Below are positions 1 to 6,227 of a stretch of 14,709 nt of DNA, one piece after another. The notes beneath the pieces are model-generated. The model saw only the letters and a list, made by a program, of their open reading frames with translations. It searched no databases and was not told where the DNA came from. The stretch is from Verrucomicrobiales bacterium. GTDB taxonomy: Bacteria > Verrucomicrobiota > Verrucomicrobiia > Verrucomicrobiales > DEV007. The position numbers and the translations under genes were made by a program. The DNA lies in contig JALRFZ010000545.1 in the NCBI GenBank assembly GCA_023253615.1, forward strand, positions 1 through 14,709, read 5' to 3'. Position 1 is the first letter of the stretch, and every line of letters begins with the position of its first letter.

Positions 1-1873
1 AGGCGGCGCGACGGCCTTGCGGCGTCTCGGGCAGGACCGTGCCCAACTCCGCCGTGCCGCTCAAGACGGAGAGCACGCCCGGCTTCACCTTCGGGCCTTC
101 AGCGAAGGGATCGCCGCCGGTGAGGATCGAAGTCTGCTCCAATTCTCCCGAAGCCAGCGGATTCCCCGGCATCCGCAGGGGGGCGAAAACGGTTTTCATT
201 TCCCGGGTTCCCCCCGTGTAGACGGCGAGAGCGTAGGGCTCGTAGCGCTCCATCTCCCAGCGGAGCCGTTCGAGCCCCTTCCGCGCGACTCGCTCCAGCC
301 CGAATTGCTCCGGGGTGAAGCCGACCAGCTTGGGAGGGAACCCGCCCTCGGCGACGCCCTCCTTCATCAGCGCGTTGCGAGCCGCCGAGAAGACATCGGA
401 AAAGTCGCGTCTACCTCCCTTGTCCGCATTTTTTTCCGCATCGGCCACCGCGGCGTTCCACCGCGCGGGATCCTTTCCGTTCTCCCGGTACCAGGCCTGT
501 GCGTTCTCCAACAGAACCCGGTCGAGAGAGGCCAGGGTGGCGCGGTATTCCTCCTGCCTTTTCCCGAGATAGGCACGCTCTTCGAACCCCCGGGTGTTTT
601 CGTCAGGGAGAAAGGCCGCCTCCCGTTCCGCGAGCTGCGTGGTCGCGAAGACCGCCTGAATCGAATAATAATCGAGCGTCGGCACCGGGTCGAACTTGTG
701 ATCATGACAGCGGGCACACTCCAGCGAATGGGCGAGGAAGGTCACGCCGACGCTGTTCGTCACATCGTCGAGGAAGCGCTGCCGCGCGATCTTCGCGACC
801 TCCATGCCCGTCAATTCCCACGGCCCCATGCGGAGGAAGCCGGTTGCGACGAGCAGCGCGGGATCCGTCGGATCGATCTCGTCGCCCGCGATCTGCGCCT
901 TGACGAATTGATCGTAGGGTTTGTCCGAGTTGAAGGATCGCACGACATAGTCGCGGTAGCGCCACGCATTGCCCCGCTCGTAATCGTTGGCAAATCCGCT
1001 GCTGTCCGCGTAGCGCACCACGTCGAGCCAATGCTGCGCCATGCGTTCACCGTAGTGGGGCGAGTCGAGAAGGCGGTCAATGAGATTGCGGATTGCGGAT
1101 TCGGTCGAACCGGCGTCCCGGTTTTGGATTGAGTCGGTTTCGAAGGTGGCAATCTCTTCGGGCGTTGGTGGCAGTCCGGTGAGGTCGAAGGTGGCGCGGC
1201 GGATGAAGGTCTTTGGATCGGCGGCGGGGGCGGGAGTCACGCCTTCGGGCATGTGCTTCGCGAGGAGCACATCGATCGGATTCTCTCCATTCTCCAATCC
1301 GAAATCCACAATCCGCAATGGCAAGTATCCCCACAACCCCTCCGGTTGATAACGCCGGTTCGTCCACTCCGGCGAGAGGCCGCCCGCCGTTTTCACGACG
1401 ATGCCGTCCTCCGCCTCCCAGGCTTTGGCATGGGCTTCGGCGATCGCTTTGGCTTTTGCCTCATCCGGCCACGGGGCACCGGCGGTGATCCAGTCCTCGA
1501 TCCATTTCAACTGCTCGGTGTATAGTTGGTCCGCTTCTTTCGGCGGCATCGCCTCCCAGTCCTCGTGATCGCGCGTGGAGGCAAGATAGAGAGGGCTTTC
1601 TTCGGGCTTGCCAGGGACGATGCCCGGCAGCTCGCTGTCGCCGCCCTTCAATGCCGCCTCGAGCGAACGCAGATCAAATCCACCCTTGATCTTGGCCTCG
1701 TCTTCTCCGTGGCAAGCGAGACATTTCTCGTGAAAGAGCGGGATGATGCGCCGCACGAACAACTGCTCGGCATCGGTGCCTTCGGCGTGAATCCAGCTTC
1801 CGGTGCCTGACAGAACCATCGCGGTCGCGATCCGGAAGAGCGACCGCCGGATCATCGTTGTAGAAGTTTTCAT
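1..1873 (-). CDS. PSCyt1/DUF1549 (planctomycete-type cytochrome c) protein, C-terminus off the left edge
   Basis: About 624 residues are visible; the 3' end lies beyond position 1. The ATG at 1873 opens a typical Sec signal peptide (Arg-Arg, then a hydrophobic stretch ending near Ala-30). A haem-binding CLACH follows at residues 51-55, and the region after it (GGFDLRS, MPPKE, WITAGAPWP) matches the PSCyt1 module. DUF1549 (PSCyt2) begins near residue 200 with NPIDVLLAKH, RRATFDLTGLPPTPEE and HWLDVVRYADSSGF. A second haem motif, CARCHDHKFDP, lies at residues 386-396. The C-terminal DUF1553 module would be expected from about here on and is only partly inside the window. The family is large, secreted and typical of PVC bacteria; its biochemical role is poorly defined, though it is often proposed to act in polysaccharide or sugar oxidation. 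It lies 56 nt downstream of the FecR/LamG gene and is probably cotranscribed with it. The coding sequence contains two in-frame repeat-like insertions (see repeats at 1084 and 1278). Confidence 0.9.
   Translation of the reverse strand, partial: MKTSTTMIRRSLFRIATAMVLSGTGSWIHAEGTDAEQLFVRRIIPLFHEKCLACHGEDEAKIKGGFDLRSLEAALKGGDSELPGIVPGKPEESPLYLASTRDHEDWEAMPPKEADQLYTEQLKWIEDWITAGAPWPDEAKAKAIAEAHAKAWEAEDGIVVKTAGGLSPEWTNRRYQPEGLWGYLPLRIVDFGLENGENPIDVLLAKHMPEGVTPAPAADPKTFIRRATFDLTGLPPTPEEIATFETDSIQNRDAGSTESAIRNLIDRLLDSPHYGERMAQHWLDVVRYADSSGFANDYERGNAWRYRDYVVRSFNSDKPYDQFVKAQIAGDEIDPTDPALLVATGFLRMGPWELTGMEVAKIARQRFLDDVTNSVGVTFLAHSLECARCHDHKFDPVPTLDYYSIQAVFATTQLAEREAAFLPDENTRGFEERAYLGKRQEEYRATLASLDRVLLENAQAWYRENGKDPARWNAAVADAEKNADKGGRRDFSDVFSAARNALMKEGVAEGGFPPKLVGFTPEQFGLERVARKGLERLRWEMERYEPYALAVYTGGTREMKTVFAPLRMPGNPLASGELEQTSILTGGDPFAEGPKVKPGVLSVLSGTAELGTVLPETPQGRRAA
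1084..1132. repeat. ATTGCGG-type repeat inside the DUF1549 coding sequence
   Basis: The plus strand reads GATTGCGGATTGCGGATTCGG at its left end and ends in GTTTTGGATTGA, a run of GGATT-spaced units. On the coding strand it becomes CAATCC...AATCCGCAATCCGC and encodes roughly residues 248-264 (IQNRDAGSTESAIRN). It sits between the FDLTGLPP motif and RLLDSPHYGER, where family members usually have only a short spacer. The reading frame is kept. Interpreting it as a dispersed repeat that inserted into a tolerant loop is inference. Confidence 0.5.
1278..1319. repeat. Second AATCCGC-type repeat in the same gene, opposite orientation
   Basis: The plus strand carries successive ATTCTC, ATTCTCC, AATCCGA, AATCCAC and AATCCGC units. 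These are the reverse complement of the GGATTGC units at 1084. The stretch encodes about residues 185-199 (RIVDFGLENGENP), just before the NPID motif, where related proteins have a variable linker between the cytochrome and DUF1549 modules. As with the first copy, the frame is intact. Confidence 0.5.
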
Positions 1874-1929
1874 GATGGGTTTGAAACAATCCCGTCCGCG
1901 GGGCGGGGAGTGCCGGAAATTCGATGTCT

Positions 1930-3477
1930 TCATGGTCTTGGCCGGCCCCGCTCATACATCGCGAGGATTTCCAAAGGAGAACAGGCGGTGCCCTGGATCA
2001 GGAATTCATCGATGGCACCGTTCAGGTTCCTCACCGGAAACTGGTGGCCCTCGGTCGGCAAGCCCCAGTTGCCGATTTCACAGGGGCCGAAGACAACCTC
2101 CCGTCGCGGCACGTGGAGGGCCGACACCCCGCGACCGACTTCATTTCCATCGAAGTATTGGACCACTTCTCCGCTCTCCCCGTCATAGGTGACCGCGAGA
2201 TGATGCCAGCGCCCGAGACTCTCCGCTGTGAAGACCGGACGCGAGAAATACATCTGGTTCCATTTCCCCGTCCGTTCCCCACCCTCCGGCCGGTAGATGA
2301 TCGAAAACATCAGACTGCCGTCCTCGTAGATCTGCCAGTGCGGTTCACCGTTCTCATATCCGTCGGTCAGGAGCAGCGAATTGTATTTCTTGTCGACACT
2401 GTCCACTTTCACCCAACAGGCCAGCGTGATCGCCTGATAGGTGCCTTCGAGATTCAAGCGGACACGGTCGCCGGGCCGTTTGAATTCGAGAGCATCTTTT
2501 TGCGGCCAACGTCCCTCCGTCCACCGGACTCCCACCGCGCCACCGGCACGCGAAGGCACCCGCGGCTCAGCCGCGTTGCGCACCAGCCTGTCCCACCGGT
2601 CGTCCCCGGGACGCTCCATCGGATAATAGCCGATCACCCCGGGATCCCGTGCGACCTGTTGTGACCAGGATTGCCAGTCCCGGTAGCGGCTCTCCGCCCG
2701 GGAGAGGCGCTGTCCGGCGAGATCCCCCAGAGGGAGAAACGAGCCTGGCGTCACCGGCAGATCTCCGTGCGCCAGGGACATGCCATCGGTCAGGCTCTCG
2801 GGGGCTTTCACTCCCGTGTGGGCGATCACTTCCCCTTCGAAGACATGCACGTCGGACGCACCATCCCTCACGTTCAGGGCGAATTCCGTACCCAGATCCT
2901 CCAACTTGAGATCCGGCGAATAGACCAGAAATCCCTTCGCCGCCGGCGGCACCCTCACCCGGATCCTGCCGGAAAGACAACGGACCTCCCAGGCCGAGAT
3001 CACCTCCAGTTCGGCCCTGCCCTCGGCCAGGAGCGTTGCGCCGCTGAAAAACTCAATCTGGGCGAGGCCTGATTCGAGATTCACCCGTCCCGGCACAAGG
3101 GTGTCTCCGGCGCGGAGCCCGTCACCGGAAAACACCGCGTCCATGGTTTCACCGAGCATGGCCACGCCCGAGGAGACGCTCTCGTCCTCCGTCGCCGGAC
3201 GGCTCATCCAGAAAGCACCCGACACCACGATCGCTGCCGCCGCGGCAAGAATGGCAAGCACGACGGGACGCGTGCGAGTCTTCCTCCGCGCCGCCACCGA
3301 CGTGATCCTTCCGGTCGAAACGCTCGGTTCGCGGAGGAGCCGCGCGTGGAGATCGGCGAGCTCGAGATACAGCCGTCTTGCCTCCCAATCGTCTCGCAGG
3401 ATGGATTCGAGCCGTTCCCGTTCCTCCGGAGAGATTTCCCCATCGAGGCATGCGTGGATGAGCGATCCGGGATTCAT
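1930..3477 (-). CDS. FecR/LamG-domain membrane protein, putative anti-sigma regulator
   Basis: 515 aa. Residues 1-50 are a short acidic/helical cytoplasmic segment (LDGEISPEERERLESIL, typical of anti-sigma-like FecR proteins). Residues 71-91 form one transmembrane helix. Residues about 100-240 are a FecR-type domain (GDTLVPGRVNLESGLAQIEF, then LEDLGTEFALNV and VFEGEV). Residues about 325-510 are a LamG/concanavalin-like fold (ITLACWVKVDS, RWHHLAVTYDG, YFDGNEVG, LNGAIDEF). The ATG at 3477 is chosen because it overlaps the sigma-factor stop as ATGA and has GGAGGGG about 5 nt upstream. An in-frame extension further upstream would run through the sigma gene and is rejected. The topology suggests a periplasmic sensor or carbohydrate-binding module coupled to the sigma factor encoded just before it. 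That role is inferred from gene order, not shown directly. Confidence 0.88.
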   Translation of the reverse strand: MNPGSLIHACLDGEISPEERERLESILRDDWEARRLYLELADLHARLLREPSVSTGRITSVAARRKTRTRPVVLAILAAAAAIVVSGAFWMSRPATEDESVSSGVAMLGETMDAVFSGDGLRAGDTLVPGRVNLESGLAQIEFFSGATLLAEGRAELEVISAWEVRCLSGRIRVRVPPAAKGFLVYSPDLKLEDLGTEFALNVRDGASDVHVFEGEVIAHTGVKAPESLTDGMSLAHGDLPVTPGSFLPLGDLAGQRLSRAESRYRDWQSWSQQVARDPGVIGYYPMERPGDDRWDRLVRNAAEPRVPSRAGGAVGVRWTEGRWPQKDALEFKRPGDRVRLNLEGTYQAITLACWVKVDSVDKKYNSLLLTDGYENGEPHWQIYEDGSLMFSIIYRPEGGERTGKWNQMYFSRPVFTAESLGRWHHLAVTYDGESGEVVQYFDGNEVGRGVSALHVPRREVVFGPCEIGNWGLPTEGHQFPVRNLNGAIDEFLIQGTACSPLEILAMYERGRPRP

Positions 3478-4010
3478 GCGAGCCCCTCCGTTTCCAAATG
3501 CCGGGTGACACAGTCGTGCAGACGCCGCCGCAGCCCCTCGAGATTCCGGAACAAGGTGCGGCGGCTCAGGGAAAAGCGCCGCATCATCGACTCGGCACTT
3601 TCGTGGCGCGCGTAGCGGCTCGTGAGAAGCGCGCGGTCGTCCGGTGTCAGTTTTTCCAAACAACGATCGAGGAGACGCAGACGTTCCTCGAGCACCGGCT
3701 CGTGTCGTTCGCGCTCCGCGGCGAGCAGATCGATGACGTCTTCGCTGAAAAGCAGGGGCGAACGCGACGACTTGCCGCGGTGCTTCTGCACCTGCAGATA
3801 GGCGAATCGATAAGCCCACGGCAGGAAGGGACGCGCCGGATCATATTGGTCGAATTTCCTGAACAATGCCACACTGGTCTCCTGCAGGATGTCCTTTGCA
3901 TCCGCCTCCACCGGCACCAGACTGAAGATGTAACGGAAGAGCCGCTCCTGATGCTCCGTGAGAAGCAAAATGAGGGATTCCGTGGAGGATTTCTGGGGTT
4001 CGCCGGACAT
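3474..4010 (-). CDS. ECF RNA polymerase sigma factor, PVC-type
   Basis: 178 aa, the usual ECF length. Region sigma-2 covers about residues 19-90: LFRYIFSLV, the DILQET core-binding motif, then FLPWAYRFAYLQVQKHR. Region sigma-4 covers about 110-170: LEKLTPDDRALLTSRY followed by the helix-turn-helix SMMRRFSLSRRTLFRNLEGLRRRL. The protein resembles the Rhodopirellula/Verrucomicrobium family of small sigma factors that sit next to FecR/LamG genes. GAGG lies about 11 nt before the ATG at 4010, so the ribosome site is weak. The stop overlaps the next ATG by four bases, so the sigma factor and its probable membrane regulator are likely translated together. It would be expected to direct expression of its own operon and perhaps of related cytochrome genes. 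Confidence 0.92.
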   Translation of the reverse strand: MSGEPQKSSTESLILLLTEHQERLFRYIFSLVPVEADAKDILQETSVALFRKFDQYDPARPFLPWAYRFAYLQVQKHRGKSSRSPLLFSEDVIDLLAAERERHEPVLEERLRLLDRCLEKLTPDDRALLTSRYARHESAESMMRRFSLSRRTLFRNLEGLRRRLHDCVTRHLETEGLA

Positions 4011-4031
4011 GAAACGTCTTGCCTCGTCAGG

Positions 4032-4056
4032 ATTATCCCCGGATTCCGCCTCCGGG
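4032..4056 (-). promoter_or_regulatory. Possible promoter with embedded inverted repeat upstream of the sigma gene
   Basis: Reading the minus strand, a GATAAT hexamer (4032-4037) lies 22 nt before the sigma ATG. It is immediately preceded by a perfect 6-bp inverted repeat, CCCGGA (7-nt loop) TCCGGG, at 4038-4056. CTGGCA lies just upstream of the repeat, but 19 nt from the hexamer, which is a poor -35 spacing. The palindrome would sit in the spacer, where a regulator could bind. This is a motif-level suggestion only; it could equally be the 3' hairpin of the dehydrogenase transcript from 4093-5016. Confidence 0.25.
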
Positions 4057-4092
4057 TGCCAGAATTTTTTGCCAAATCACTCCTCCCCAACC

Positions 4093-5016
4093 TCACGCGC
4101 CCGTCTCGTAAATCCGGAACAGTCCCGAGTGATCCAGATCTCCGTGACCGAGTTCGTGCACGAAATGCTCCCAAAGTTGTCTCGAATTCGCAAGCGTCGA
4201 TGACTTCAGCCCGACCCGTTCGGCCAGTTCGCTCATGAGCCGGACGTCCTTCAACTGCAGCTCGCTCCGCCCCCCAGGGGCAAAGTCGCGCCGCACCATG
4301 CGGTCGCCGTGCAGCTCGAGGATGCGGCTTTCCGCGAAGCCGCCGCGCAGGGCCTCGCGCACGAGCGCCGAGTCGACGCCCGCAAGCTCCGCCAATCGCA
4401 GCGCCTGCGCCACCGCGTCGATCGTCTGGGCAACGATGAGTTGGTTCGCCAGCTTCGTCACCTGGCCTGCTCCCTGCGCGCCCATGTGCGTGACCTTGCC
4501 TCCGACGACCTGGAGCACTGGCAGGACCCGCGCGAAGGTCGCGGCTTCGCCCCCGGCCATGATCGTGAGATTTCCCGCCTCCGCACCGACCTGACCTCCC
4601 GACACCGGGGCGTCGATCCATTGACCGCCCCTCGCACGGATGCGTTCGGCAAAAGCCAGCGTCTCGCTGTATCCGGTCGTGCCGAAGTCGATCACGACCA
4701 CACCGGGGACGATGACCGGCTCGATCCAGTCCACGACCGAGGCGACGACCTCGTTGTGGGTGAGGTTGAGGCAGATCACGCCATCCCCCGCCCCCGCCCC
4801 CGCCCCCGCCCCCGCCCCCGCCGCCACCGCCGCGGCCACGGCCCCGGGATCGGACGCGACATTCATGCCCCGCTCCGCGGCGAGACGGGCGCGGGCTTCG
4901 CTGCGGTTCCACACCGTCATCTCCGCACCCGCGTCCTGGAGGTGCCGCGCCATGGGCCAGCCCATGTTGCCGAGTCCGATGAATCCGATCTTGTGTCCTG
5001 CGAGGGTTTCGCTCAT
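4093..5016 (-). CDS. NAD(P)-dependent 3-hydroxyisobutyrate-dehydrogenase-family oxidoreductase (beta-hydroxyacid dehydrogenase; LtnD possible)
   Basis: 307 aa, normal for the family. The Rossmann dinucleotide motif GFIGLGNMG lies at residues 11-19, with MARHL after it. The substrate-binding signature WIDAPVSGG is at 133-141. The catalytic lysine is Lys-188 in GQVTKLANQ. The all-alpha C-terminal domain follows (SELQLKDVRLM). The enzyme should oxidise a hydroxyacid using NAD(P). It is divergent from a DenD-like gene only 42 bp away, and L-threonate dehydrogenase (LtnD) belongs to this same family, so a role in four-carbon acid catabolism is plausible, though the substrate cannot be read from sequence. 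AGGG lies 7 nt before the ATG at 5016. An Ala-Gly run at about residues 66-78 comes from a GGGGGC hexamer array and enlarges a loop that is normally short. Confidence 0.9.
   Translation of the reverse strand: MSETLAGHKIGFIGLGNMGWPMARHLQDAGAEMTVWNRSEARARLAAERGMNVASDPGAVAAAVAAGAGAGAGAGAGDGVICLNLTHNEVVASVVDWIEPVIVPGVVVIDFGTTGYSETLAFAERIRARGGQWIDAPVSGGQVGAEAGNLTIMAGGEAATFARVLPVLQVVGGKVTHMGAQGAGQVTKLANQLIVAQTIDAVAQALRLAELAGVDSALVREALRGGFAESRILELHGDRMVRRDFAPGGRSELQLKDVRLMSELAERVGLKSSTLANSRQLWEHFVHELGHGDLDHSGLFRIYETGA
4785..4820. repeat. Six perfect CCCCCG hexamers (GGGGGC on the coding strand)
   Basis: Six uninterrupted 6-bp units span 36 bp inside the dehydrogenase gene and encode alternating Ala-Gly. 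Each unit is two codons, so gain or loss of units keeps the frame and only changes loop length. The coding strand has runs of five G separated by single C, which could form a G-quadruplex. Degenerate GCC-rich sequence continues to about 4836, suggesting an older, partly decayed array. Confidence 0.9.
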
Positions 5017-5058
5017 CTTCGCACCCTAACTGTTTTTCCCTCAGGAACAAGATACCGA
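5017..5058. promoter_or_regulatory. Short divergent promoter region between the two dehydrogenase genes
   Basis: Only 42 bp separate the two start codons, so promoters for both genes must lie here or inside the opposing coding sequences. No convincing -35/-10 pair is visible on either strand. AGGG is placed 7 nt before the minus-strand ATG. AGGA lies about 12 nt before the plus-strand ATG. The arrangement suggests shared control. Confidence 0.4.
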
Positions 5059-6066
5059 ATGAAAGTGGTCATTACCGGCGGCGGAGGTTTCCTCGGCAGC
5101 CAACTCGCAAAACGCCTCCTCGAACGCGGTGCCCTCACCGGTCCCTCGGGATCCCCCGAGCCGATCGATTCCATCGTGCTCTTTGACGCCCAGTTCGCTC
5201 CCTCTGTTGAAGCCATGGCCACCCAAAAGGGTCAAGCGATCGACCTGACCCTGTTGACCGCCGACATGGGCGACCGCGACGCCGTCTTTGCCGCGATCGA
5301 CCGCGACGACCTCGCCGTTTTCCACCTCGCTTCGATGGTCAGCGGCGAATGCGAGCAGCGCTTTGACGACGCGATCCGCGCGAATCTCGACGGAGGCCGC
5401 CACCTCCTTGAGGCCCTGCGCCAGCGCGAGGGCCTGCCCCGCATCGTCTTCGCGAGCAGCGTCGCCACCTACGGAGGTCCCGACATGCCCGACCGGGTCA
5501 GCGACCTCACCAAACGCACCCCGCAGACCACCTACGGGATGACCAAGGCGATCATCGAGCTGATGATCAGCGACTACTCGCGCAAGGGCTTCCTCGAGGG
5601 ACGATCCGCGCGCCTTCCCACCATCATCATCCGTCCCGGAAAACCCAATGCCGCGGCCTCGAGCTGGGCGAGCGGGATGTTCCGCGAGCCGCTCAATGGC
5701 GAACCGTGTTACCTGCCCGTGCATCGCGACCAGTGCCATCCCGTGCTCGGGTATCGCGATGTGATCGAGTCCTTCATCGCTCTGCACGAGGCCGATCCCT
5801 CCGTGCTCGAGCCCGACCGCGCGTATGTGTTGCCGAGCCACCGCATCACCGTGGCCGAGGGGTTGACGGTGATGGAGCAGGTCGCGGCCGAGTTCGGGAT
5901 TCATCCCGGGCTGGTCATCGATGATCCGAGCCCGGTGATCCAGGGGATCGTTGATACCTGGCCCACGGCAACGGATGGGAGCCGTGCGTTGAAGATCGGC
6001 GTACCCCAGCCCAAGCCGCTCGCGGAGATCGTGCGGGATTACCTGCGCGATTTTGTGGTGACGTGA
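5059..6066 (+). CDS. denD: NAD-dependent epimerase/dehydratase-family SDR, D-erythronate dehydrogenase-like
   Basis: 335 aa, an extended SDR. The nucleotide-binding motif TGGGGFLG is at residues 6-13, VFHLASMVSG at 88-96, catalytic Ser in FASSVATYGG (131-140), and the active-site YxxxK is Tyr-159/Lys-163 (TTYGMTKA). The segment RLPTIIIRPGKPNAAASSWASG (about 185-206) with FREPLNGE is characteristic of DenD proteins rather than of generic UDP-sugar epimerases. DenD oxidises D-erythronate to 2-oxo-tetronate, which OtnK and OtnC (or OtnI) process further; those partners are not in this window. The frame is open upstream through the opposing gene, but homology begins at MKVVITGGGG, so the ATG at 5059 is used. 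A G10 tract follows directly after the stop. Confidence 0.87.
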   Translation: MKVVITGGGGFLGSQLAKRLLERGALTGPSGSPEPIDSIVLFDAQFAPSVEAMATQKGQAIDLTLLTADMGDRDAVFAAIDRDDLAVFHLASMVSGECEQRFDDAIRANLDGGRHLLEALRQREGLPRIVFASSVATYGGPDMPDRVSDLTKRTPQTTYGMTKAIIELMISDYSRKGFLEGRSARLPTIIIRPGKPNAAASSWASGMFREPLNGEPCYLPVHRDQCHPVLGYRDVIESFIALHEADPSVLEPDRAYVLPSHRITVAEGLTVMEQVAAEFGIHPGLVIDDPSPVIQGIVDTWPTATDGSRALKIGVPQPKPLAEIVRDYLRDFVVT

Positions 6067-6076
6067 GGGGGGGGGG
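6067..6076 (+). repeat. G10 homopolymer directly after the denD-like stop codon
   Basis: Ten consecutive G residues follow the TGA at 6064-6066. The tract is outside the coding sequence, so slippage would not alter the protein. It marks the left edge of the repeat-filled convergent gap. Confidence 0.85.
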
Positions 6077-6119
6077 ACGTTCCAGGAACGCCCGTCGGAA
6101 GCGTCGCCGCTTCCGCTAC
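6077..6119. repeat. Dispersed hairpin repeat, copy A
   Basis: Two palindromes lie in tandem. CGTTCC-A-GGAACG spans 6078-6090. An 8-bp stem CGGAAGCG / CGCTTCCG with a TCGC loop spans 6096-6115 and ends in CTAC. The 17 bases at 6102-6118 (CGTCGCCGCTTCCGCTA) recur exactly in copy C. Its location between convergent stop codons suggests it may also act as a transcript-end hairpin, although no U-tract follows. Confidence 0.7.
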
Positions 6120-6146
6120 TGCTGACGCGTTCATCGGAGCGAAAAC

Positions 6147-6170
6147 GTAGCGGAACGGGCTACCGTTCCG
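6147..6170. repeat. Dispersed hairpin repeat, copy B (inverted relative to A and C)
   Basis: GTAG is followed by a perfect 8-bp stem CGGAACGG / CCGTTCCG with a GCTA loop. The start, GTAGCGGAA, is the reverse complement of the TTCCGCTAC end of copy A, so this copy lies in the opposite orientation. Confidence 0.7.
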
Positions 6171-6183
6171 ACCGATCGTCCAG

Positions 6184-6219
6184 GGACGTCCGACCTCGGA
6201 AACGTCGCCGCTTCCGCTA
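6184..6219. repeat. Dispersed hairpin repeat, copy C
   Basis: It opens with the palindrome GGACGTCC (6184-6191). The stem CGGAAACG / CGCTTCCG follows, with the same TCGC loop as copy A and one A-C mismatch. It shares 17 identical bases with copy A (6203-6219), differing just outside (CTAT in place of CTAC). It ends 8 nt before the stop codon of the minus-strand Gfo/Idh gene. Confidence 0.7.
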
Positions 6220-6227
6220 TGCCTTTC

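Noticed and set aside
3478..3819. N-terminal extension of the FecR/LamG protein
   Set aside because: It overlaps the sigma-factor gene in another frame. The ATGA junction with a good ribosome site at 3477 is more convincing.
4785..4820. Frameshift or assembly error at the hexamer array
   Set aside because: The frame is intact on both sides, and the dehydrogenase motifs before and after the array are in the same frame.
4309..5058. In-frame N-terminal extension of the denD-like gene
   Set aside because: It would run antisense through the dehydrogenase gene; the SDR fold starts exactly at the ATG at 5059.
5041..5904. 287-codon minus-strand frame opposite the denD-like gene
   Set aside because: Antisense to a convincing SDR with TGGGGFLG and YxxxK motifs.
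6077..6219. CRISPR-like array
   Set aside because: Copies are irregularly spaced, inverted relative to each other and separated by short non-uniform sequence; there are no cas genes.
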